Of a stretch of 64,000 nt of DNA, positions 57,753 through 64,000 are shown piece after piece. The notes beneath the pieces are model-generated. The model saw only the letters and a list, made by a program, of their open reading frames with translations. It searched no databases and had not been told where the DNA came from. How positions within the stretch are numbered: the first letter of the stretch is position 1; each line of letters starts with the position of its first letter. The DNA is from Methanolobus sp. (lineage in GTDB: Archaea; Halobacteriota; Methanosarcinia; Methanosarcinales; Methanosarcinaceae): assembly GCF_016278385.1 (NCBI RefSeq), contig NZ_JADQBY010000002.1:170338-234337 (forward strand). The letters run 5' to 3'. A program made the position numbers and the translations under genes.

Positions 57753-58988
57753 TTATTCGTATCTCAGTGCATCCACTGGCTTCATCTTCGATGCGTTGTA
57801 TGCAGGTATTACACCTGAGAGCACTCCGATAACTACTGCAATGGAGATTCCCATTAGCATGAGATCAGGAGCTATCGTTGAACCCATAGATGAACGCATA
57901 ATTGAAATTCCAAGGTACGGCAGCATAGAGGTCAATCCAAGACTCAGTACTATGCCGAGCACACCACCTACAAAACCTACCAACGCGGAATTTACCAGAA
58001 ATATCATCATAATATCACTATTTTTAGCGCCGATGGCTTTCATTGTCCCGATCTCCTTGGTCTTTTCCATGACAGATGTGAACATTGTGTTTGCTATTCC
58101 CACAGAACCAACTACAAGAGATACACCTGCTATGGCTCCCAAGAAGAGGGTCATTGAGTCCATCATCTCACTTGCGGATTCGGCCTGTGAAAGTGAATCG
58201 GACACAGTGAAATCCCGATCGTCGTCATTAACGATATGCCTGGATATCATAAGTTTCTCTTCGACAGCATCCACCACAGTCTCCACATTATCGACGTCGT
58301 CTGCCTTTACGACTATAGAATCAAAAACATCACGCTCTGCATTATCTATGATATCCACTGCTGCATCTATTGGCATGATGATAGAACTATCACTTTCACC
58401 ATTGTCCAGTATGCCCACAACTCTGAAAGACTTACCTTCGATAGTAAGCACACGGTTAAGGCCTACTTCCTCATCGAACATTTCATGGGCTATCCTGTAT
58501 CCTATTACTACAACATTGTTGTCAGTGGCTTCCAGCAATCTGCCTGATTCCAGATCGTACGTCACAGTATACTGCCATACCTGCGGGTCGACCCCTTTCA
58601 CAGAAAGATCGGCGGCCTCACCCATGAAATACACTTCCATCCCGTTGCCGGATATCTGACCATATATGTAATCGATATTCTCAACCAGTTTTATGGCCAT
58701 TATATCCTTATCTGTCAGTTCTGCATCCGAAGAAGATGAAGAGGTATCAGTTTCCCGACCGGGACCAAAACCTGACTGAGCCTTGGTATAACCCGGGGTG
58801 ACGGTTATTGATGTAAGGTCCATGTCAGCAAATCTTGATTCCATATCTGCACTCATACTATCACTGAGCGCCATGATAGTGACCACAGAGCCAACACCAA
58901 TAACGATACCTATGATAGTGAGCCAGCTTCTGATCTTACTGTGAATCAGGATATTTGTAGCAAGCTTCAGATAGGTACTTCGCCTCAT
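57753..58988 (-). CDS. ABC transporter permease, MacB/FtsX type
   Basis: 411 residues: an N-terminal helix (SWLTIIGIVIGVGSVVTIMALSDS), a large periplasm-like domain, and three C-terminal helices with MEKTKEIGTMKAIGAKNSDI before the second last. It overlaps the CARDB gene by 4 nt (ATGA). Last gene of the ATPase-CARDB-permease operon, the same three functions as at 15150-18206 but in a different gene order. Confidence 0.92.
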   Translation of the reverse strand: MRRSTYLKLATNILIHSKIRSWLTIIGIVIGVGSVVTIMALSDSMSADMESRFADMDLTSITVTPGYTKAQSGFGPGRETDTSSSSSDAELTDKDIMAIKLVENIDYIYGQISGNGMEVYFMGEAADLSVKGVDPQVWQYTVTYDLESGRLLEATDNNVVVIGYRIAHEMFDEEVGLNRVLTIEGKSFRVVGILDNGESDSSIIMPIDAAVDIIDNAERDVFDSIVVKADDVDNVETVVDAVEEKLMISRHIVNDDDRDFTVSDSLSQAESASEMMDSMTLFLGAIAGVSLVVGSVGIANTMFTSVMEKTKEIGTMKAIGAKNSDIMMIFLVNSALVGFVGGVLGIVLSLGLTSMLPYLGISIMRSSMGSTIAPDLMLMGISIAVVIGVLSGVIPAYNASKMKPVDALRYE

Positions 58989-60379
58989 TGCTTTTCCTTC
59001 TTCAAGATCTTATCTTTAAGGTTCTTAATTTCTACACTTAGAGGTTCATAGGTACCTTCTTTGAGCATCTTCTTTTTCCTGTAATTGAATCCTACAGCCA
59101 AGACTATCAAAAGTGCAGCACCATAGAACAAGTAACTGTTAGTTGATGAACTCTGATTAGCCCGGCTACCAGGACCCGTTCCTGCTGCCATGGTACCACC
59201 AGTTAGCTCTTCTATCTGAACCGTTTTCTCAACTGAGTTTCTCTGACCTGCTGAGTCTGTGTACTCAATTAGAACAAGAAGCTCATTTTCAGATTCCATC
59301 TGTTCCTGCCTTGCTGTTATCTCCTCATCTGTCATCTCTGAAAAGTCCGGACGTGCCTGGGCCGTACCGGACGAATCGTCATCATTGGAAGAAATAGAAC
59401 CCACCTGGGATATTGAGAATGATGTTATGGTATAATCTCCCTTCTCAAGGTTGCCGACTATTGTAGATGTGCTGCCAGTGGCCTGGAAGTTATCCTGCTC
59501 AGGTATTGATACCTTGACCGAGTAAGCTTCATTGTTACCTACGTTCGCAAGGGACAGGGAAACCTCACCTTCATCACTCTCAGAGTAACTCAGGTCAAAG
59601 TCAGTGGCTCCTCCCACAAACATACCTGCCTTGGTTTCGATAGTATTGATGTTTGAATCATAATCCTCAAATTCCAGGGTGATATCAAGCTGATACAATC
59701 CCGGATCTGCATTCACATCTGCCATTACAGAGTATGCTACTGATACTGATTCACCCACATCAAGATAACTTATGTACTTGGTATTGGATGAATACACAGG
59801 CAGAATAATACCTGTTGACTCATCCCATGAAACTGCCATGTTCTTGAGTGGAGAACTTCCTGTATTGGTAATTACAAATTCTATAGGTTCCACGGTTGCA
59901 ACATCAATATTAGATTCACTTATTGTGACAACCTGTGCGTACTCCTTACCCTGTATATCCACATCAACGGTTGTCGAGACACTTGAATCAGTGTCACTGT
60001 CGCTGACAACTACATCTATACCATAGATATCCTCTGCAACATCCGCATCCACCTTCAGTTTGAATTTGACAAGAGTTGCATCTTCTTCATCCTGACGAGC
60101 TTCAAGGAAGGATATTGTTTTAGTTAATGATTCTCCGGATACCTGTGAAAAGGGATACTCCGGTTCTATCTCAACTACCACATCTGTAAGGTCATTACTT
60201 CCTACATTCTGAACACTTATAGTAAGTTCTACTGTTTCACCGGGTCTTGCCGGGTTCGGACTCTGGGTCATCAGATCCACTTCCACTCCTGATACACCGG
60301 CGGAGATACCGGCCGATGCAGTGCTTAGTGACAGGATCAGAATTAACATCAATATCAAAATTTTTCTCATTAAAATCAC
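58985..60379 (-). CDS. secreted, membrane-anchored CARDB/COG1361-type protein
   Basis: About 464 residues from the GTG at 60379, which overlaps the ATPase stop (GTGA); an ATG at 60370 is the alternative. A signal peptide (ILILMLILILSLSTASAG) precedes repeated CARDB-like modules (TQSPNPARPGETVELTISVQNVGSNDLTDVVV), a Ser/Thr/Gly-rich linker, a C-terminal helix (SYLFYGAALLIVLAVGFNY) and a basic tail. Presumed outside partner of the ABC transporter. Confidence 0.87.
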   Translation of the reverse strand: MILMRKILILMLILILSLSTASAGISAGVSGVEVDLMTQSPNPARPGETVELTISVQNVGSNDLTDVVVEIEPEYPFSQVSGESLTKTISFLEARQDEEDATLVKFKLKVDADVAEDIYGIDVVVSDSDTDSSVSTTVDVDIQGKEYAQVVTISESNIDVATVEPIEFVITNTGSSPLKNMAVSWDESTGIILPVYSSNTKYISYLDVGESVSVAYSVMADVNADPGLYQLDITLEFEDYDSNINTIETKAGMFVGGATDFDLSYSESDEGEVSLSLANVGNNEAYSVKVSIPEQDNFQATGSTSTIVGNLEKGDYTITSFSISQVGSISSNDDDSSGTAQARPDFSEMTDEEITARQEQMESENELLVLIEYTDSAGQRNSVEKTVQIEELTGGTMAAGTGPGSRANQSSSTNSYLFYGAALLIVLAVGFNYRKKKMLKEGTYEPLSVEIKNLKDKILKKEKQ

Positions 60380-61251
60380 ATCGCTTCACTGTTTTTTATC
60401 TCTATACTGTCAACCATTCCATCTCTGATATGAACCACACGATCTGCATACTTTGTAAGAGCGGGATCATGGGTGATCATTATGATAGTTTTACCCTCAT
60501 TTTTATGAAGATTGCTTAAAAATTCAAGAATATAGTTTCCTGTTTCACTATCCAGATTCCCGGTTGGTTCATCTGCAAGAATTACCTTGGGGTCAACTGC
60601 CAGAGACCTTGCAATTGCAACTCGTTGCCTTTGACCTCCAGATAATTGTGAAGGAAGATTGTACTTTTTATCAGAAAGAGTGACTACCTCAAGGAGAGCT
60701 TCTGCTCTCTTCCATGAAAAATCTGAATCTGCTTCCTGGAATTCGAGAGGAAGCATGACATTTTCAATTGTGTTCAAAGTAGGTATCAAATTGAATTGCT
60801 GGAAAATGAAACCTATTAGTTGTCCCCTGATCTGAGCAAGCTCTGATTCCTTCATTTTGGAAATATCCTTATTATTCAGTTCAACAACACCCTTGCTTGG
60901 GAGGTCAAGGCATCCCAGAAGGTTCATCATCGTACTCTTTCCGCTTCCACTAGGTCCAAGTATAGCGATAAATTCACCGTGAAATATCTCAAGATCAACG
61001 TTTTTCAAAGCTGCAAACTCGACCTCACCCATCTTGTATATTTTCCACACATCAGTAAGGCGCATGAGAGTTTCAGGATTCTTGCCTGAAGAGTTATTTT
61101 CTACATTCGATTTATCGATGACATTTTTAAAAATCTTAATAGAATCATCTGAAGACTTGTTTTCCACATTAGCCTTATCAGTGATATTCTTAACAATCTC
61201 AATATAATCATCTGAAGACTTGTTTTTCACATTCGTAAGATTCTCTTCCAT
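60376..61251 (-). CDS. ABC transporter ATPase with repeated N-terminal extension
   Basis: About 291 residues. Core ATPase: [44 protein letters not shown] and ITHDPAL. In front of it is an unusual 60-residue charged segment built from a 21-residue unit ([52 protein letters not shown]). The ATG at 61251 has GAGG upstream. The other LolD-type ATPase in the window (17505) lacks the extension. Confidence 0.9.
   Translation of the reverse strand: MEENLTNVKNKSSDDYIEIVKNITDKANVENKSSDDSIKIFKNVIDKSNVENNSSGKNPETLMRLTDVWKIYKMGEVEFAALKNVDLEIFHGEFIAILGPSGSGKSTMMNLLGCLDLPSKGVVELNNKDISKMKESELAQIRGQLIGFIFQQFNLIPTLNTIENVMLPLEFQEADSDFSWKRAEALLEVVTLSDKKYNLPSQLSGGQRQRVAIARSLAVDPKVILADEPTGNLDSETGNYILEFLSNLHKNEGKTIIMITHDPALTKYADRVVHIRDGMVDSIEIKNSEAM
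61110..61236. repeat. 63-bp tandem repeat in the ATPase 5' end
   Basis: About two and a half units of 63 bp, e.g. TCTGAAGACTTGTTTTCC at 61148 and again 63 bp later at 61211 (TCTGAAGACTTGTTTTTC). It keeps the frame and encodes the 21-residue repeat. Confidence 0.75.
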
Positions 61252-61323
61252 GATCAGCCTCAATATTTAGATCCCGAATAATCAACTATTATATATTATT
61301 ATACTAATTAAAATATGTGTAAC

Positions 61324-61530
61324 TCATATGTTAATATAAATACAGAATTCATTTTGAGATTCATTCTCACCTAAAGAAGATATGTTCAACAAACGAACCA
61401 TCTGTTCCAAACTTAGTTTCCCATACAAAGAAGAGAGAACATATCCAGACCCAGATTGAGTTTTCTGATGACATTCAGAATCCTGCAGAATAAAACCTAT
61501 TAACTTGATCTGTGTATTCATATCTTTCAT
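61324..61530 (-). CDS. small hypothetical protein with good ribosome site
   Basis: 68 residues from the ATG at 61530 (MKDMNTQIKLIGFILQ), with GGAG and a 6-nt spacer, which supports a real gene. Single Cys pair (ECHQKT; EFCIYI), no membrane helix. Upstream of the second ABC operon on the same strand. I do not recognise it. Confidence 0.45.
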   Translation of the reverse strand: MKDMNTQIKLIGFILQDSECHQKTQSGSGYVLSSLYGKLSLEQMVRLLNISSLGENESQNEFCIYINI

Positions 61531-61542
61531 TTTTGTCTCCAA

Positions 61543-61952
61543 TTTCGAATAAGGGACACCTGACGGATAAGTAGCAGGTATCTCTTATACGAGTGGGGTG
61601 GTTGGTTGTTGGTATGTCGGTGACACCGAATTGGATGTGGTTGGGGGTTAGGTATCACCAAACTTGGATGGTATGTTTCAGCAATCATTTGCTGGACAAT
61701 TCCCAATTGATTATTTTTAATAAAAGGATACTTACAGGAAAATAGATTGAAAAATAGAAATATTTAACAATGAAGCTTTTTCATGCAACCATAATAAAAT
61801 AAAATCATTAAATAGGTTTTAAAACATTATCAAACGTCTAATTAGACTTTATTTTGCTAAATAAGCACTATAAAAGGATACTCAAAAAAATTATCAAAAC
61901 CGACTCACAAAAATACTTCCACAAACCGGATAGTTCAAATCAAAAGGGAGGA
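61543..61952. other. 410-bp intergenic region with unusual GT-rich tract
   Basis: Contains a GT-rich stretch (GAGTGGGGTGGTTGGTTG) that contrasts with the AT-rich surroundings, and the palindrome TCGGTGACACCGA. No protein gene; the 87-residue forward ORF at 61854 overlaps a real gene and has no support. Confidence 0.5.
61617..61629. promoter_or_regulatory. perfect palindrome, operator candidate
   Basis: TCGGTG-A-CACCGA, 6-bp arms with one central base, about 90 bp upstream of the small gene at 61324-61530. Regulator unknown. Confidence 0.35.
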
Positions 61953-62837
61953 TCAATTATCTTCCTCATCTACCAGGAACAGAACATTCCCACGTCCTTT
62001 CTTGAATTTCTGAATCTTGCCCCTCTTTTCAAGGTCAAGAAGCATGAGACTGACCTTACCTTCAGAGTATTTAAGGCGCTTACGCATGTCTTTCTGCGTC
62101 ATTCTTCCACCCTGTGATATCAAGATATCAAGTATTTCCTGAAGGTCTGCCGGAACGGGTTCATCGGAAAGAATTGGAACTTCTACTTTAATATCATCCC
62201 GCAGAGAAATACTTAAGGGTTCATCAATGATTTCATCTGTAGTTGGACCAGCATCCATTTCTGTCACTTCAAACTCCGGTCCTTCCTCAATATCTTCAAC
62301 AACCTTTACTTTGTTCTCAGGAACAACATAAGGAGATGCTTCCGGTTTTAATTTCTTTGTTATAGGGGACTTTGGCTTCTTCATTATCTGTGATACCAGA
62401 ACAACCAGAAGGAGAGCAAAAACGACTATAGCCCTAATAAGGATCCAACGACTCTTGTCAGGAGTAGAAGTGGTACTTTCACCTGTAGATCCTTCACTGG
62501 AACTAGAATAGGATGGCAGGAGCAGAAGATCCAGAACATAACTTCCCTCATCGAAGACAATGATAATATCTTCTGCGTAGTAGGTTAACTGGTCATCTTC
62601 ATAATAACTTGCAGTGATATTATACGTCCCGTTTGTTAACTCAAAGGAGTAAACACCATATTTTGCAACCATTGATTGTGATGGTGTGGAGTTCACCTCT
62701 ATTATTGCATTGTCAAGTGGCTCAAATGTACTCCATTCATAAGCTACGCCGTGCACAGTTGCAATCTCAGCTGCTCCGGTGATGCCTGACAATAGTAAGA
62801 TCATGACAATACAGCTAATGCAGGATATTACTCTCAT
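61953..62837 (-). CDS. membrane-anchored winged-helix protein
   Basis: 294 residues from the ATG at 62837 (MRVISCISCIVMILLLSGITGAAEI); the track start 105 nt upstream enters the preceding gene. Order: signal peptide, a carboxypeptidase-regulatory-like beta domain outside the cell (VHGVAYEWSTFEPLDNAIIEV), a Ser/Thr linker, a helix (ILIRAIVVFALLLVVLVSQIM), then a cytosolic acidic stretch and a winged helix (DILISQGGRMTQKDMRKRLKYSEGKVSLMLLDLEKRGKI). It looks like a one-component transmembrane regulator that reads an outside signal and binds DNA inside. Confidence 0.85.
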   Translation of the reverse strand: MRVISCISCIVMILLLSGITGAAEIATVHGVAYEWSTFEPLDNAIIEVNSTPSQSMVAKYGVYSFELTNGTYNITASYYEDDQLTYYAEDIIIVFDEGSYVLDLLLLPSYSSSSEGSTGESTTSTPDKSRWILIRAIVVFALLLVVLVSQIMKKPKSPITKKLKPEASPYVVPENKVKVVEDIEEGPEFEVTEMDAGPTTDEIIDEPLSISLRDDIKVEVPILSDEPVPADLQEILDILISQGGRMTQKDMRKRLKYSEGKVSLMLLDLEKRGKIQKFKKGRGNVLFLVDEEDN

Positions 62838-62859
62838 ATTACACAACCCGGACCTTATA

Positions 62860-63771
62860 TCAACCACTCTCAAATATTGGTTGTACCCAGTTACTCTCAT
62901 TTCTGACAGTACCATCATCAAAATAATAAACTCCTTCCCCAATAAGTTCAGCTTCGCCTGTACCTGTTGTACGAAGAATTATATTATCTGCCATCATGGC
63001 AACAGTAAATTCAGAACCTGAAACTGATACGTTGCCTGTCACATTCGCATATGAAAATGCCTCATGCGGAACCATTAAACCATTATCCGGACCTCTTTCG
63101 GGCATTTCCTCACTCTCAAAATCCTGTTCCATTTTAATCTGAACGTCACCTGAAAAGTCAACTATAGAGAATCTGCCTTCTGACAGGAAAAAGTCCACAT
63201 CTAAGTCCCCGGACAATATAGAAATACCACTGCCTCTGGCAACCAGACTACTGTTCTCTGAAATAAGCAAAGGACCTGGAAGATATGATTTTATCTCATC
63301 AAATATAGGCTTAAGTTCTGAATTTGCACGAATGATACTCTCCCGTGACAATTTAAGGTACTGTTCCTTATCTGCTTCTAAAGAAGAATTTTCAGCCTGT
63401 GCCAAGTATGTCCGGGCTTCAGACACGAATCTGGAATAATCATTAACGGTCTGTTCCAGTTCATTGATATCGTTACCTTCTGCTTTCAGACCTGTAATTA
63501 CCTTATCAAGACGCACTACCATGTCCTCAGATTTATGAATATTGTCCTCAAGGAAAGCTGTCTCATCTAAAGGAGATAAACGTGAGAACTTATCGATGAG
63601 ATACTCATCCTCATGAGGCGATTCCCGCACAGTAAAAGGAGACTTGTGCAGAAGATCGCCACGATCCTCTCTTTCATCAGGATGTTGTTGCATATCCCCT
63701 GAATCCACCATACCCGAAATTACAACGAGTAACATGAGAAATACCAACACTACAAAAGGCATCCTTTTCAT
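62860..63771 (-). CDS. secreted coiled-coil protein, unknown function
   Basis: 303 residues: a signal peptide (MPFVVLVFLMLLVVISGMV), a helical middle (EDNIHKSEDMVVRLDKVITGL ... ELEQTVNDYSRFVSEARTYL) and a C-terminal beta-rich part (SISILSGDLDV-like; GTGEAELIGEGVYYF). No C-terminal anchor, so it may be released or bound to another envelope protein. Its gene precedes that of the membrane-anchored regulator by 22 nt, so the two are probably linked in signalling. Confidence 0.75.
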   Translation of the reverse strand: MKRMPFVVLVFLMLLVVISGMVDSGDMQQHPDEREDRGDLLHKSPFTVRESPHEDEYLIDKFSRLSPLDETAFLEDNIHKSEDMVVRLDKVITGLKAEGNDINELEQTVNDYSRFVSEARTYLAQAENSSLEADKEQYLKLSRESIIRANSELKPIFDEIKSYLPGPLLISENSSLVARGSGISILSGDLDVDFFLSEGRFSIVDFSGDVQIKMEQDFESEEMPERGPDNGLMVPHEAFSYANVTGNVSVSGSEFTVAMMADNIILRTTGTGEAELIGEGVYYFDDGTVRNESNWVQPIFESG

Positions 63772-63913
63772 TGGAGATCACATCTTTAAGAACATATTAG
63801 AATATATATCAGATTCCACAACAGGTAAACAGAGGGTAATCTAACTTAAACGTTTTCTTTGTATTTAAAGAGACTGAATAATATATAAATGCATGCCACT
63901 TGATAGGGATAAA

Positions 63914-63988
63914 ATGCACACATACATAAACCCTGAATTAAACAGAGAGGATTTCGATAAACTGCTATCAATCCCCCATACAATTTAA
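63914..63988 (+). CDS. possible 24-codon ORF, uncertain
   Basis: MHTYINPELNREDFDKLLSI and four further residues end at a TAA. It could be the broken start of a gene that continues past the window; no strong ribosome site is seen. Confidence 0.15.
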   Translation: MHTYINPELNREDFDKLLSIPHTI

Positions 63989-64000
63989 TAAAAATTAAAT

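Noticed and set aside
57796-58659. 287-residue forward ORF
   Set aside because: Antisense to the MacB-type permease; low-complexity Ser/Thr/Ile translation.

Overview
The window comes from a methanogenic archaeon, most likely a methylotrophic member of the Methanosarcinales (a Methanolobus- or Methanococcoides-like organism; the genus is inference). The evidence is archaeal housekeeping genes (ribosomal protein L40e, geranylgeranylglyceryl phosphate synthase, GatCAB), the methanogen-specific AtwA (component A2 of methyl-CoM reductase activation), the archaeal nitrogen repressor NrpR, a nif operon with nifI1/nifI2 inserted after nifH, TrmB-family regulators and many secreted proteins of the methanogen CARDB/COG1361 type. 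No tRNA, rRNA or CRISPR array was seen.

Layout. 1-2.9 kb: a Cu+-exporting P-type ATPase cut by the window edge, and a small membrane protein. 2.9-9.6 kb: a frameshifted nuclease-like gene, then a three-gene two-component block (receiver, CHASE4 kinase, CHASE4 hybrid kinase) bounded by matching 16-bp inverted repeats and a 6-bp direct repeat. 9.6-13 kb: a radical SAM gene downstream of a small siroheme sulfite reductase, divergent from a YHS-ferredoxin-FrhB fusion. 13.2-19 kb: two near-identical methyltransferase genes (the first killed by one TAA codon) flank a TrmB regulator and a CARDB protein/FtsX permease/ATPase operon. 19-28 kb: hypothetical genes, a methyltransferase, two tandem UPF0060 genes, a DUF1232 gene, an RND transporter-CARDB-TrmB operon and an acyltransferase. 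28-39.5 kb: gatCAB, a duplicated winged-helix regulator, L40e-GGGP synthase-atwA, a phasin-like protein, UbiB and NrpR.

39.5-52.8 kb is the nitrogen region: nrpR, a broken DNA methyltransferase, amtB-glnK, a receiver-PAS-kinase, a thioredoxin-like [2Fe-2S] ferredoxin, a possible insertion-sequence remnant and nifH-I1-I2-D-K-E-N. Together these take up ammonium (AmtB/GlnK), repress under nitrogen sufficiency (NrpR), fix N2 (NifHDK), build the cofactor (NifEN) and switch off nitrogenase post-translationally (NifI1/I2). nifB and nifX are not in the window.

52.8-57 kb: a compact six-gene redox operon (three Rieske ferredoxins, a glutaredoxin-like protein, ferredoxin-thioredoxin reductase catalytic subunit, nitroreductase), then a MarR-MATE efflux pair with two palindromic operators. 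57-64 kb: a small secreted Met/Gln/Asn-rich protein, a second ATPase-CARDB-permease operon whose ATPase carries a 63-bp tandem repeat, a small SD-led hypothetical gene, and a membrane-anchored winged-helix protein following a secreted coiled-coil protein.

All functional calls are from reading translations and motifs; no database search was run.
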